The notes: a model not told the origin generated them from the letters alone. A stretch of DNA of 64,000 nucleotides from JBJYIN01 sp046237015 (GCF_046237015.1 NZ_JBJYIN010000010.1:95024-159023); one strand, 5' to 3'. Numbered from the stretch's first letter, positions 32,814 to 42,474 are shown. Made by a program: numbers and translations.

Positions 32814-33410
32814 TCACGGTTCAGATAACGTTAGCTTAATCGGTTCAACAGCAAAAGTTAGCCCTTTTTCCGCATTGTCTGCCACAACATAGCGCATAGC
32901 GCCTTCCGTTTGCTGATAAAAGTGTTGTCCTTTGCCTTTCTCCAGTAATTCGGTCACTTTCTTAATGCTCTGTTCCTCCGTCAAGGAGGGAGAAAATGCG
33001 CGTGACAGAGCAGCCATATAGCTGATGGCTTGTGTGCGCCTTGCGGCTGTATCGGTATCTTCCTGTTGTGGTAACCAGGTAATTTGTAGCGTTTTTATCT
33101 TCCCTGTCCCTTTTTCCAAGGCCGTTGAAGCATACAGGTGATCGTTGATTTTGCTGGCGGCACGTGTCAGCAGGCTGGAAATACTGCCGGTATCGACAAC
33201 CCGAAATTCCCCAATAGGTAGCGCTGGATTGCTCAAATTATAGCGAGCCCGGAATTGAACAATCGTTTGATCAAAGGTTGGAGCTCCAGCCGATAGGTAG
33301 GGCGCGGTTATGGCTGTTTTGGCGGGGAAAATAGGATCGGACCATACACAGGGTTGGTAGAGCATCAGAGCGGAAAACGTACAAAGCGTAGCGATAGATT
33401 GTCGTGTCAT
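32814..33410 (-). CDS. yiiQ: YiiQ, DUF1454 exported protein
   Basis: 198 residues from the internal ATG, with an N-terminal hydrophobic signal (SIATLCTFSALMLYQP) and a mature domain tracking E. coli YiiQ: APYLSAGAPTFDQTI, LTRAASKIND, YASTALEKGTGKIK and RYVVADNAEKGLTFAVEPIKL. Function unknown. The gene lies in the E. coli order tpiA-yiiQ-yiiR-fpr. The frame can start seven residues earlier (33431); neither start has a clear ribosome-binding site. Probably periplasmic. Confidence 0.88.
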   Translation of the reverse strand: MTRQSIATLCTFSALMLYQPCVWSDPIFPAKTAITAPYLSAGAPTFDQTIVQFRARYNLSNPALPIGEFRVVDTGSISSLLTRAASKINDHLYASTALEKGTGKIKTLQITWLPQQEDTDTAARRTQAISYMAALSRAFSPSLTEEQSIKKVTELLEKGKGQHFYQQTEGAMRYVVADNAEKGLTFAVEPIKLTLSEP

Positions 33411-33600
33411 ATCAGTTTTATCAGTCATCACCGTGGTGATCAGTTTAGGCCAAAGGTGGCGATAGTGTGGGGCAATATCTGATTAAAACGGTATTCATGA
33501 GTCATTGTCAAAAGGCGCGTAAAGATAACGCTTCATTGTTGGTCTGTTAAGGTAAACTCTGCTGAAGATATTGGTGCTGCAATTTAGGATTCCGTATTTG

Positions 33601-34023
33601 ATGACGTTACAGCAATGGTGTTTCTCGTTTAAAGGCCGGATTGGACGCCGTGATTTTTGGGTCTGGATTGCGCTTTGGCTACTGGCGATGGTGATTCTTT
33701 TCACGTTATCTGGCCAGAATTGGTTGGATGTTCAATCTACCGCGTTTGTGATTGTTGCATTGCTGTGGCCAACGTCGGCGATGGTGGTGAAGCGTTTGCA
33801 CGATCGTGGTAAAAGCGGTTGGTGGGCGTTATTACTCGTCGTGGCTTGGGTATTAGCGTCGGGTAACTGGTCCATGTTGCCAGTGGTCTGGCAGTGGGGA
33901 ATCGGTCGGTTTATCCCAACGCTGATTGGCATCATGATGGTGCTTGATTGCGGTGTCTTTTTAGGGACGAAAGGTGAGAATCGGTTTGGACCTGAAGCGG
34001 AACCGCTGAAATTCCGCTTCTGA
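33601..34023 (+). CDS. yiiR: YiiR, DUF805 inner-membrane protein
   Basis: 140-residue membrane protein with four hydrophobic segments, DUF805 family. MTLQQWCFSFKGRIGRRDFW is the family N-terminus, so the ATG at 33601 is used rather than the upstream in-frame start. The conserved VKRLHDRGKSGWWALL loop is near residue 62. Function is unknown. Divergent from yiiQ and convergent with fpr, as in E. coli. Confidence 0.9.
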   Translation: MTLQQWCFSFKGRIGRRDFWVWIALWLLAMVILFTLSGQNWLDVQSTAFVIVALLWPTSAMVVKRLHDRGKSGWWALLLVVAWVLASGNWSMLPVVWQWGIGRFIPTLIGIMMVLDCGVFLGTKGENRFGPEAEPLKFRF

Positions 34024-34051
34024 ACGGCCCTCTGCCTGACAATAGCGTTGA

Positions 34052-34798
34052 TTACCAGTAATGTTCGCTGGTCATATGTCCGGGTCTGCGGCGCAGATGC
34101 TTAGTCATCTGGCGTTCGTCTTTTAGCACTTGCTGCGTATCACGTACCATTTGCGGGTTGCCGCACAGCATGACATGGCTGGTTGCCGCATCCATTGATA
34201 AACCTACCGTTGCTTCCAGCGAACCATTACTGATTAGCGCCGGAACTCGTCCTGTTAATGAACCCACTTCCTCTTCACGGCTGACGACAGTCTGGATACG
34301 TAACTTGCCGTTATAGCGTTGTTGTAGCTGCTGCATTAATGGCAGATAGCTTAAATCGCGGGCGAAGCGGGCGGCATGGACCAGTACGATGTTTTTAAAA
34401 CGCGCCAAATCGTTGCCTTCCTGGAGGATGGAAAGATACGGTCCGATGGCAGTACCAGTTGCCAGCATCCATAGGGTTTCGCAGGTGGGAATTTCTTCCA
34501 GCACGAAAAAGCCGGTCGCGTCTTTGGTGATCATGATTTCTGCACCGGGTTGCATGGCATGCAAATGAGGGCTGAGTTTCCCCTCTGGTACGTTAACCAA
34601 GTAAAATTCGAGATGAGGATTACTGGGCGCGTTGACATAGGAGTAGGCACGCTGAACTTTTTCACCGTTAAGCTCTAGCGCCAGCTTTGCATATTGTCCG
34701 GCCGTAAACGGATCGGTGGGGGCGGTGACCCGAATGCTAAACAAACTTTCTGTCCAGTGTTCCACCTGAATAACGTTGCCTGTGACCCATTCAGCCAT
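34052..34798 (-). CDS. fpr: Fpr, ferredoxin/flavodoxin-NADP+ reductase
   Basis: 248-residue FAD enzyme that passes electrons from NADPH to flavodoxin or ferredoxin. FAD-binding RAYSYVNAPS near residue 50, NADP-binding LATGTAIGPYLSIL near 112 and the C-terminal aromatic (EHYW) are as in the bacterial type. In E. coli it is induced by SoxS; I looked for a soxbox in the 152 bases before glpX and found none that satisfied the consensus. Same strand as glpX. Confidence 0.96.
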   Translation of the reverse strand: MAEWVTGNVIQVEHWTESLFSIRVTAPTDPFTAGQYAKLALELNGEKVQRAYSYVNAPSNPHLEFYLVNVPEGKLSPHLHAMQPGAEIMITKDATGFFVLEEIPTCETLWMLATGTAIGPYLSILQEGNDLARFKNIVLVHAARFARDLSYLPLMQQLQQRYNGKLRIQTVVSREEEVGSLTGRVPALISNGSLEATVGLSMDAATSHVMLCGNPQMVRDTQQVLKDERQMTKHLRRRPGHMTSEHYW

Positions 34799-34950
34799 CG
34801 TGCTGCGCTCCTGTTCTCTGTGTTCGCCCTTATACCCTTACATATTATTACGGTAGGCGAGTGCGGCCATGATCGACCGCCTCTAAGATACGCTATCTAT
34901 TAACAATTGTGAAACAAATCATCGGTTAAAACGTATTGTTCCGCGATCGG

Positions 34951-35961
34951 TTACAGTAAGAAATCATGTAGCGTTTGATCTTTGCGATCGAGGTAATGTG
35001 TGGATTTAATTCGACGGATCGTCCTTGATTTACCCCGGATCAGTAAGGTTTCCGTGGTGGCGATATTTCCCTTGCGGGAGATCCCCTCAAGCAAGTCGCC
35101 TTTGGTGATCCCCGTGGCTGAAAAAATCACGTTATCATTACGCGCCATATCACTCAGTTGTAAAACTTTGTCGGCTTCAATCCCCATTTGCTGGCAGCGA
35201 GCCAGTTCATTTTCACCAATATGACGGTTTTCTGCGGTATCGCCTTTTACCTGATGACGGGCCAGCAAGCGACCTTGCATATCGCCATCAAGTGCGCGAA
35301 TGACCGCGGCTGAAATGACACCTTCCGGCGCACCGCCGATACCGTACAGCACGTCCACTTCGCTGTCAGGCATACAGGTAAGAATAGATGCGGCAACATC
35401 ACCGTCGGGAATGGCGAACACTTTTACCCCCAATTGCTGCATTTCCGCAATGCAGGCGTCGTGGCGTGGTTTTGCCAGCGTGATGACGGTTAATTGACTG
35501 AGCGGTTTCGCCAGTTTTATCGCGATATTGCGCAGGTTCTCAGCCAGAGGACGAGACAGGTCAATCACGCCCTTTGCCGCAGGGCCGACAATCAATTTTT
35601 CCATGTACATGTCAGGCGCGTGGAGAAACGCGCCTTTTTCGCCAACGGCCAGCACCGCTAAGGCATTGGCCTGACCCATGGCTGTCATCCGGGTGCCTTC
35701 AATAGGATCAACGGCGATATCGACGGCTTCTCCCTGACCGGTCCCCACCTGCTCACCGATGAAAAGCATGGGCGCGTCGTCGATTTCACCTTCGCCAATG
35801 ACAATTTGACCATTGATATTGACCTGATTGAGCATAATGCGCATGGCTTGCACCGCAGCATTATCCGCAGCGTTTTTATCACCACGGCCTAACCATTTAT
35901 AGCCTGCTAGCGCCGCCGCTTCGGTGACGCGTGAGAATTCGATGGCTAATTCACGTTTCAT
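34951..35961 (-). CDS. glpX: GlpX, class II fructose-1,6-bisphosphatase
   Basis: 336 residues from ATG 35961, exactly the length of E. coli GlpX; the frame extends 19 codons upstream but MKRELAIEFSRVTEAAAL is the family N-terminus. Hydrolyses fructose-1,6-bisphosphate in gluconeogenesis using a divalent metal; GEGEIDDAPML near residue 55, DPIEGTR near 85 and YGIGGAPEGVISAA are the metal and substrate motifs. It lies downstream of glpK on the same strand, as in the E. coli glpFKX operon. Confidence 0.97.
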   Translation of the reverse strand: MKRELAIEFSRVTEAAALAGYKWLGRGDKNAADNAAVQAMRIMLNQVNINGQIVIGEGEIDDAPMLFIGEQVGTGQGEAVDIAVDPIEGTRMTAMGQANALAVLAVGEKGAFLHAPDMYMEKLIVGPAAKGVIDLSRPLAENLRNIAIKLAKPLSQLTVITLAKPRHDACIAEMQQLGVKVFAIPDGDVAASILTCMPDSEVDVLYGIGGAPEGVISAAVIRALDGDMQGRLLARHQVKGDTAENRHIGENELARCQQMGIEADKVLQLSDMARNDNVIFSATGITKGDLLEGISRKGNIATTETLLIRGKSRTIRRIKSTHYLDRKDQTLHDFLL

Positions 35962-36088
35962 GGATACCTGTCTGTTTTTGATCGGGAAGAGAAGAGTAAA
36001 CGGGCGGGATTTTATCACAGTGGATTGCTGAGGGGAGTCAGTGCGATGTGATTAAACAAAGGGCGCGACTCGCGCGCCCTGAATGACA

Positions 36089-37600
36089 TTATGCGTCGTG
36101 TTCTTCCCAGTTACGTGCGCGGGCAACGGCTTTTTGCCAGCCACTGTAACGGTAGTTACGTTCCACTGTTTCAATACCAGGGCGGAATTCACGCTCGATC
36201 GTGGCTTTGCTTTTGACTTCATCCAGATCGTTCCAGAATCCGGTCGCTAGCCCTGCCAGGAACGCAGCACCTAATGCGGTGGATTCACGTACTTCCGGGC
36301 GTTCCACGCGCGTACCGAGGATATCTGACTGGAACTGCATCAGGAAGTTGTTGGCGACCGCTCCGCCATCGACACGCAGTGCTTTCAAACGCGTATTGGC
36401 GTCGGCCTGCATGGCATCCAGCACGTCACGAGTCTGGAAAGCAATGGATTCCAGCGTGGCACGAATAATGTGGTTCGCGTTGACGCCACGGGTCAAACCG
36501 AAAATCGCGCCACGGGCATACGGGTCCCAGTAGGGCGCACCCAAACCGGTAAAGGCGGGAACGACATAGACGCCATTGGTATCTTTTACCTTGGTGGCAA
36601 AATATTCAGAGTCCATGGAGTCGCCGATCAGCTTAAGTTCATCGCGCAACCACTGGATTGATGCGCCGCCAACGAAAACGGATCCTTCCAGAGCATAGTT
36701 AACTTCACCGCGAGGTCCGCAGGCGATGGTAGTCAGTAAACCGTGTTTGGAGAGCACGGCTTCGTTACCAGTATTCATGAGCAGGAAGCAGCCGGTGCCA
36801 TAGGTGTTTTTGGCCATGCCAGGGTGGACGCAAAGTTGTCCATACAGCGCGGCCTGCTGATCTCCTGCGATACCCGCGATCGGAATACGCGTACCACCCT
36901 TACCGCCAATGTTGGTTTGACCATAGACCTCGGAAGAAGCGCGGACTTCTGGCAGCATCGCGCGAGGAATATCTAATGCTTCCAGCATGCGCTCATCCCA
37001 TTCGAGCGTATGGATGTTGAACAGCATGGTACGTGAGGCATTGGTATAATCGGTAACGTGAACGCGTCCCTGTGTCATTTTCCAGATCAGCCAGGTGTCT
37101 ACGGTACCGAACAGGAGTTCACCGCGCTGAGCGCGTTCACGAGAGCCCTCGACGTGATCCAAAATCCATTTCACCTTGGTGCCGGAGAAATAAGGGTCAA
37201 CGACCAGACCGGTCGTGTTACGAACATACTCTTCCAAACCTTCTTTTTTGAGTCGTTCGCAGATCTCCGCCGTTCGACGACATTGCCAGACAATAGCGTT
37301 ATAAATAGGCTTGCCTGTTTCTTTTTCCCACACAATAGTGGTTTCACGCTGGTTGGTGATACCGATCCCTGCGACTTCATCCGCGCTAATATCTGCTTTA
37401 GCCAGCACTTCAACCAGTGTTGAACTCTGCGAAGCCCAGATTTCCATCGGATCGTGTTCTACCCAACCGGCTTTAGGATAAATTTGGCTGAATTCACGCT
37501 GTGAGACGCTGATAATATTGGCGTCGTGATCCAGCACAACGGCACGGGAGCTGGTGGTACCCTGGTCGAGTGCGACAATGTATTTTTTTTCCGGGTTCAT
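36089..37600 (-). CDS. glpK: GlpK, glycerol kinase
   Basis: 503 residues from ATG 37600 (MNPEKKYIVALDQGTTSSRAV); the frame continues upstream without family similarity. FGGY-family kinase phosphorylating glycerol with ATP, trapping it after entry through GlpF. Conserved DQGTTSSRA, CRRTAEI, DTWLIWKMTQG, YGTGCFLLMNTG and RVDGGAVANNFLMQFQ are present. In E. coli the enzyme is inhibited by fructose-1,6-bisphosphate and by unphosphorylated EIIA-Glc. It sits 55 bases after glpF and 127 before glpX. Confidence 0.98.
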   Translation of the reverse strand: MNPEKKYIVALDQGTTSSRAVVLDHDANIISVSQREFSQIYPKAGWVEHDPMEIWASQSSTLVEVLAKADISADEVAGIGITNQRETTIVWEKETGKPIYNAIVWQCRRTAEICERLKKEGLEEYVRNTTGLVVDPYFSGTKVKWILDHVEGSRERAQRGELLFGTVDTWLIWKMTQGRVHVTDYTNASRTMLFNIHTLEWDERMLEALDIPRAMLPEVRASSEVYGQTNIGGKGGTRIPIAGIAGDQQAALYGQLCVHPGMAKNTYGTGCFLLMNTGNEAVLSKHGLLTTIACGPRGEVNYALEGSVFVGGASIQWLRDELKLIGDSMDSEYFATKVKDTNGVYVVPAFTGLGAPYWDPYARGAIFGLTRGVNANHIIRATLESIAFQTRDVLDAMQADANTRLKALRVDGGAVANNFLMQFQSDILGTRVERPEVRESTALGAAFLAGLATGFWNDLDEVKSKATIEREFRPGIETVERNYRYSGWQKAVARARNWEEHDA

Positions 37601-37655
37601 AAATCTAATCCTGTAATGGTTAGCCATAAAAAGGCAATTCGCGGTAACACGACAT

Positions 37656-38495
37656 TTAGCGGGTTTCTGTGCGCGTCGTCGTTTCGTTGTCTGCTTCGCA
37701 TACATCACATGGCAGGTGGCGGCCGATTAAGGCACGGTAACCGAATGCGCCTAAGCAAGCACCGACTAGCGGACCAAAAATGGGTACCAGAAAGTACGGA
37801 ATATCGCGTGCGCCAGTTAACGCAACGTCTCCCCAGCCTGCCAGGAAGGCAAAAAGTTTTGGACCAAAGTCACGCGCCGGGTTAAGTGCGAATCCAGTCA
37901 GCGGCCCCATCGAAGCCCCGATGACGGCGATTAAAATACCGATCAATAGCGGAGCCAGCGGCCCACGTGGAATACCGTTACCATCATCCGTTAACGCTAG
38001 AATCAGACACATTAGGATGGCGGTAATCACGGTTTCAATTAAAAATGCCTGCATCACTGAAATATGCGGGTTGGGGTAAGTGGAGAAGATGCCCGCGAGA
38101 TTCAGGCTCTCGACGCTACCGCGTACCATATTGTTTGCCTGCTCGAAATCTACGAACAAATTGTAGTACAGGGCATAGACTAATGCTGCGGCGCAGAAGG
38201 CTCCTGCAACTTGAGCAAGAATATAAGGAATGACTTTCTTACCATCAAAACAGGCGAACAGCCATAGTGCGATGGTCACTGCCGGGTTCAGATGCGCTCC
38301 AGAGATGGCCGCTGTCAGATAGATTGCCATTGCCACTCCCAGGCCCCAGATAACACTGATTTCCCATTGACCAAAGCTGGCTCCGGCTAACTTTAGTGCT
38401 GCGACACAGCCCACGCCGAAGAAAATTAATAGGCCAGTGCCCAGAAACTCAGCGATACATTGACCTTTTAGGGGGGAACGCTCTGATTGACTCAT
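37656..38495 (-). CDS. glpF: GlpF, glycerol facilitator
   Basis: 279-residue aquaglyceroporin with six helices and two half-helices. The two NPA-type motifs are SGAHLNPAVTIALW near residue 65 and GFALNPARDFGPK near 200, the second followed by the Arg of the selectivity filter. It admits glycerol, which GlpK traps. AGGA precedes the ATG on the minus strand. First gene of glpFK(X); GlpR- and CRP-like sites lie upstream. Confidence 0.97.
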   Translation of the reverse strand: MSQSERSPLKGQCIAEFLGTGLLIFFGVGCVAALKLAGASFGQWEISVIWGLGVAMAIYLTAAISGAHLNPAVTIALWLFACFDGKKVIPYILAQVAGAFCAAALVYALYYNLFVDFEQANNMVRGSVESLNLAGIFSTYPNPHISVMQAFLIETVITAILMCLILALTDDGNGIPRGPLAPLLIGILIAVIGASMGPLTGFALNPARDFGPKLFAFLAGWGDVALTGARDIPYFLVPIFGPLVGACLGAFGYRALIGRHLPCDVCEADNETTTRTETR

Positions 38496-38531
38496 GTTGT
38501 TTTCCTACTTGTTGAATACAGAGTGGTTGGT

Positions 38532-38720
38532 CTTGAGTGATTTCACAAACAGTGATTTTACAAACAAAGAACGACCATGGCTTTGAACGTCCTGATAATG
38601 TGAATTTATCGTTAATGAGCGTAAACGAGAAGTATCGAAATCGAAATGTGTGTTGCTCGTCAAAAAATGTGCGAATTCGCCTATTATTTTGTGACTTGGT
38701 GGTCGATAGCGTCCATTTTA
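38532..38720 (-). promoter_or_regulatory. glpF regulatory region (CRP- and GlpR-like sites)
   Basis: Within the 478 gene-free bases before glpF, 38532-38547 fits CRP (minus strand TGTGA-N6-TCAAG). Several degenerate GlpR-type half-sites (TTCGAT, AACGAT, GCGAATTCGC at 38671-38680) lie in 38590-38690. The arrangement resembles the E. coli glpFK control region, but no single operator matches strongly. The remainder up to zapB shows nothing I can identify except the zapB ribosome-binding site AAAAGGGG. Confidence 0.4.
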
Positions 38721-38973
38721 TGTTAAATAATCGGTGAAATAATTAACATGACTGTTGCCATGTCAGACTAGGTCGTGCTTTTTCAGTTTGTGCTGATAGT
38801 GGTAATAAATAAAAACCGTCACACTCGGCGTTGTATGGGATGTCCGCTAGACAGCGAGCCATTGGCTACATACAATTCAGCTATGGTCGGTTTCGCCATC
38901 AGGTTATGTCCAGAGGTGTATTAAACGGGCATTATTACCGGTTTATGCCTTGCGATTAAAAGGGGTTTGAAGA

Positions 38974-39213
38974 ATGTCATTTGAAGTGTTTGAAAAGCTG
39001 GAAGCAAAAGTTCAGCAGGCGATTGATACGATCACGCTGTTGCAAATGGAAATCGAAGAGCTAAAAGAACAGAACAACACGCTGTCACAAGATGTTCAGG
39101 CTGCTGCGGGTTCCCAGGAAGCGCTCGTGCGTGAAAATGCACAATTGAAAGAAGAACAGGCGGTATGGCAAGAGCGTCTGCGCGCGCTGTTAGGCAAGAT
39201 GGAAGAAGTTTAA
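38974..39213 (+). CDS. zapB: ZapB, cell-division coiled-coil protein
   Basis: 79-residue protein that is almost entirely a heptad coiled coil (FEKLEAKVQQAIDTITLLQ, IEELKEQNNTLSQDV), as in E. coli ZapB, which links the Z-ring through ZapA to the chromosome terminus protein MatP. Cytoplasmic. AAAAGGGG lies ten bases upstream of the ATG. Its place between glpF and rraA is conserved. A terminator follows. Confidence 0.95.
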   Translation: MSFEVFEKLEAKVQQAIDTITLLQMEIEELKEQNNTLSQDVQAAAGSQEALVRENAQLKEEQAVWQERLRALLGKMEEV

Positions 39214-39233
39214 GCGCTTACTGCTTGTTAATC

Positions 39234-39253
39234 ATCCCCGCGAAGGCGGGGAT
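39234..39253 (+). terminator. zapB terminator
   Basis: Stem ATCCCCGC/GCGGGGAT with a GAAG-type loop, followed by TCTGTTT. Confidence 0.75.
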
Positions 39254-39267
39254 TCTGTTTGGCAGTG

Positions 39268-39321
39268 CGATACTGATCGATTATATAATACTGATCGGTT
39301 GTGCAATACTGACGGTTATTC
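39268..39321 (+). repeat. Three 18-bp tandem repeats after zapB
   Basis: ATACTGATCG-type units begin at 39270, 39288 and 39306, exactly 18 bp apart, with the third unit (ATACTGACGG) running over the rraA stop codon. Between zapB and rraA, which converge here. Confidence 0.8.
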
Positions 39322-39801
39322 AATATCCAGCGGATCTTCTGCCAGAATAATACCGGTGTTGTCGGCGTACAGGTGGTCGCCGGAGAAGAACGTCACACCG
39401 CCAAAATTCACCCGAATATCGCTCTCTCCAATACCTTCACTGGTAGCGCCTGCTGGGATCGCTGCCATTGCCTGAATTCCGATATCCAGTTCGGCGAGAT
39501 CGTCCACCTGACGCACTGCGCCATAGATGACGATACCTTCCCATTCATTTTGTGTCGCTAACCTGGCTAGCTCTGCGTTGATTAAGGCGCGGCGCACTGA
39601 GCCTCCGCCATCAATAAGCAATACTCGTCCGAGGCCATTTTCTTCCAGCAGATCGTAAAGCAGGCCATTATCCTCAAAACATTTCACCGTGGTGATTTTT
39701 CCACCAAATGAAGTACGCCCGCCAAAATTAGAGAACAGAGGTTCAACAACGTTCACCTCTTCGTGGTAAATATCGCACAGTTCGGAAGTATCGTATTTCA
39801 T
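39316..39801 (-). CDS. rraA: RraA, regulator of RNase E activity
   Basis: 161 residues from ATG 39801 (MKYDTSELCDIYHEEVNVVE), the exact E. coli length; the frame extends 45 codons upstream without similarity. RraA trimers bind the RNase E C-terminal region and DEAD-box helicases and inhibit RNA decay. Conserved ITTVKCFEDNGLL, LLIDGGGSVRRA, GAVRQVDDL and GVTFFSGDHLYADNTG are present. The gene lies downstream of menA on the same strand; its last codons contain one unit of an 18-bp tandem repeat. Confidence 0.97.
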   Translation of the reverse strand: MKYDTSELCDIYHEEVNVVEPLFSNFGGRTSFGGKITTVKCFEDNGLLYDLLEENGLGRVLLIDGGGSVRRALINAELARLATQNEWEGIVIYGAVRQVDDLAELDIGIQAMAAIPAGATSEGIGESDIRVNFGGVTFFSGDHLYADNTGIILAEDPLDIE

Positions 39802-39979
39802 AGGATTAATGTCAGGTTGCCGCTGGAATGGTGAGTATATCCCTTTCTGACGGGTGTTGGCAAAATCATCAAATGTTAACTTGATGAGAATCAGTAAACG
39901 GCAATTAACGCTTCGCCATCCCTTTGAGTCAAGCAAACCCCATTAACACGATGTTATTGGGGCGTCCCAATTTCAATTT

Positions 39980-40897
39980 TTAGCTGAGTATTACGCCGAC
40001 GGCAAACAGGATATTGGTCAGCAACGCCCCTTTGACCGTTTTTTCCAGCATAGGACGCATACTGAACGCACTGGTTTCACGTAGCACATAAATAGCTTGT
40101 TTAAGCAGTAGGGGAAGCGTCAGGAGGAAGAGCCAGCCAGCCAGACTATGTAAGTACAGCATAGCAAACAGACCGAGACAGAAAGGGGCCAGCATTAATA
40201 ACAGCGTGTGATAGCAGCGTGCTTTTTGTGCGCCAAGACGAACGGCCAGCGTGTTTTTGCCGCTGAGCCGATCATTATCAATATCGCGCAAGTTATTAAT
40301 ATTTAATACCGCAGTAGCAAGCAGGCCGCAGGCGGTAGCGGGAAGCATCACGATGCTATCGAAATGACCGGTTTGAAGATAATAGGAACCCGCAACGCTA
40401 AGCCAGCCAAAAAATATGAGTACCGAAATGTCGCCGAGCCCGATATAGCCGTAGGGACGATTGCCGACGGTATAGGTAATTGCGGCAAAAATCGCCAGTA
40501 AACCCAGAACCAGAAAGCCGATAATATCGCTTGGCTTTTCACACGCGATAACCACCAGTGATACGCCTGAGATAATGGTGAGCACGATGGTGACAATGAG
40601 CGCGTTTCTTAACTGTGACAGACTGATTGCACCGGTTTGGATACCACGTAATGGCCCGATACGGTCTTCGGTGTCGCTGCCTTTTACCGCATCCCCATAG
40701 TCATTGGCCAGATTAGAAAGAATCTGTAGCAATCCTGCGGTGAGTAACGCGAGTAACGCCACTCCCGGTTTAAAACTGCTATGCCAGCTTGCAATTGCAG
40801 AGCCGGTGACGATAGAAGCGAAAGCCAATGGCAATGTTTTAGGGCGTAAGCTATCCAGCCAGGCTTTGGTTTTGCTGCTATGGGTTGATAAGGTCAT
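39980..40897 (-). CDS. menA: MenA, DHNA octaprenyltransferase
   Basis: 305-residue inner-membrane UbiA-family prenyltransferase that adds the octaprenyl chain to 1,4-dihydroxy-2-naphthoate, giving demethylmenaquinone. About eight helices. Asp-rich motifs NLANDYGDAVKGSDTEDR near residue 65 and NNLRDIDNDRLSGKNT near 195 bind Mg-diphosphate. Order hslV-hslU-menA-rraA is as in E. coli, but a strong hairpin separates hslU from menA. Confidence 0.96.
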   Translation of the reverse strand: MTLSTHSSKTKAWLDSLRPKTLPLAFASIVTGSAIASWHSSFKPGVALLALLTAGLLQILSNLANDYGDAVKGSDTEDRIGPLRGIQTGAISLSQLRNALIVTIVLTIISGVSLVVIACEKPSDIIGFLVLGLLAIFAAITYTVGNRPYGYIGLGDISVLIFFGWLSVAGSYYLQTGHFDSIVMLPATACGLLATAVLNINNLRDIDNDRLSGKNTLAVRLGAQKARCYHTLLLMLAPFCLGLFAMLYLHSLAGWLFLLTLPLLLKQAIYVLRETSAFSMRPMLEKTVKGALLTNILFAVGVILS

Positions 40898-41080
40898 GGT
40901 GTGCTTCAGTTTTTATTGATACTCCCAAATGAGGGAAGTATTTGTTTATGAATAAATAATTTCTTTAACGACAATGCGATAAATATAAACGGAACCATTG
41001 GCCACGTCGCGATGCGTCACGCCGAATTTGCATTCGTCATCCTTGCTGCGTGAGGGATAGCGAGGTTTGTCATTAACCTC

Positions 41081-41106
41081 AAATGGGAGGCCGAGGCCTC
41101 CCATTT
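41081..41106. terminator. Strong hairpin between hslU and menA
   Basis: Perfect 12-bp inverted repeat AAATGGGAGGCC/GGCCTCCCATTT around a 2-base centre, 28 bases after the hslU stop. The T tract in the minus direction is short, so it may be a terminator or a 3'-end stabiliser that lowers readthrough into menA. Confidence 0.75.
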
Positions 41107-41133
41107 TATAAACCGGGCGATCCGTGAAACGGA

Positions 41134-42465
41134 TTATAAGATAAATCGGCTTAGATCTTCATCTGCAACTAATTCATCCAGGTGACTACGTACGTAATCT
41201 GCGTCAATGGTAACATTTTGACCACCCATTTCGCTGGCATCGTAAGAAATATCTTCTATCAGACGCTCCAATACGGTATGTAAACGACGTGCGCCGATAT
41301 TCTCAGTGCGTTCGTTAACCTGCCATGCGGCTTCTGCAATACGACGAATCCCCTCGGCAGAAAACTCAATATTGACGCCTTCGGTGGCCATCAGGGCTTT
41401 ATATTGCTCGGTCAGAGAGGCGCTCGGTTCCGTCAGGATACGCTCAAAATCTTCTGTCGTCAGCGCCTGTAATTCAACACGGATGGGTAAACGGCCTTGT
41501 AATTCCGGGATCAAATCGGATGGGCTGGCAACCTGAAATGCCCCCGAGGCGATAAACAGAATATGGTCGGTTTTTACCATGCCGTGCTTGGTCGAAACCG
41601 TGCAACCTTCTACCAGCGGCAATAAATCACGCTGAACACCTTCACGAGACACATCTGGGCCAGAGCTTTCACCACGCTTACAGATTTTATCGATCTCATC
41701 GATAAACACGATACCGTGTTGTTCGACGGCCTCAATGGCCTGCTGTTTTAGCTCTTCAGGATTGACCAACTTGGCCGCTTCTTCTTCAACCAACAGCTTA
41801 AACGCTTCTTTAATTTTGACTTTACGCGCTTTTTGTTTCTGACCCGCCAGATTCTGGAACATGGACTGTAGCTGGTTCGTCATCTCTTCCATGCCAGGAG
41901 GCGCCATAATTTCAACGCCAACGGGGGCCGCAGCCAGTTCGATTTCAATTTCTTTATCATCTAACTGACCTTCGCGTAATTTTTTACGGAAAGCCTGACG
42001 GGCCGCAGAGGGTTCACTGACTTCTTCTGCCTGCCCCCAGTTGTTTTTCGCCGGAGGGATCAACACATCCAGAATACGCTCTTCCGCCAACTCTTCCGCA
42101 CGGTAGCGATTCTTTTCAATGGACTGATGACGCACCATCTTGATCGCCGAATCCGTTAAGTCACGGATAATCGAGTCGACTTCTTTACCAACATAGCCAA
42201 CTTCGGTGAATTTGGTGGCTTCAACCTTGATGAACGGCGCATTCGCTAGCTTAGCCAGACGGCGGGCGATTTCCGTTTTGCCGACACCGGTTGGACCAAT
42301 CATCAGGATATTTTTGGGGGTGACTTCGTGACGCAGTGTTTCTTCCAACTGCATTCGACGCCAGCGATTACGCAAGGCAATCGCAACGGCTCGTTTGGCT
42401 TTTTGCTGACCAATGATATAGCTATCGAGTTCACTCACTATTTCGCGCGGGGTCATTTCAGACAT
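41134..42465 (-). CDS. hslU: HslU (ClpY), unfoldase of the HslVU protease
   Basis: 443-residue AAA+ unfoldase, same length as E. coli. Walker A GPTGVGKTEIARRL near residue 57, GYVGKEVDS pore loop near 91, Walker B GIVFIDEIDKI, sensor and Arg finger in the C-terminal half, and the C-terminal tail (LSRFIL) that inserts into HslV. The I-domain lies at about 110-245. It unfolds substrates such as SulA and RpoH and feeds them to HslV. It lies nine bases after hslV. Confidence 0.98.
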   Translation of the reverse strand: MSEMTPREIVSELDSYIIGQQKAKRAVAIALRNRWRRMQLEETLRHEVTPKNILMIGPTGVGKTEIARRLAKLANAPFIKVEATKFTEVGYVGKEVDSIIRDLTDSAIKMVRHQSIEKNRYRAEELAEERILDVLIPPAKNNWGQAEEVSEPSAARQAFRKKLREGQLDDKEIEIELAAAPVGVEIMAPPGMEEMTNQLQSMFQNLAGQKQKARKVKIKEAFKLLVEEEAAKLVNPEELKQQAIEAVEQHGIVFIDEIDKICKRGESSGPDVSREGVQRDLLPLVEGCTVSTKHGMVKTDHILFIASGAFQVASPSDLIPELQGRLPIRVELQALTTEDFERILTEPSASLTEQYKALMATEGVNIEFSAEGIRRIAEAAWQVNERTENIGARRLHTVLERLIEDISYDASEMGGQNVTIDADYVRSHLDELVADEDLSRFIL

Positions 42466-42474
42466 GGTGGATCC

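Noticed and set aside
34799..34950. SoxS box upstream of fpr
   Set aside because: A GCAC-containing segment exists but lacks the required flanking bases; not supported.
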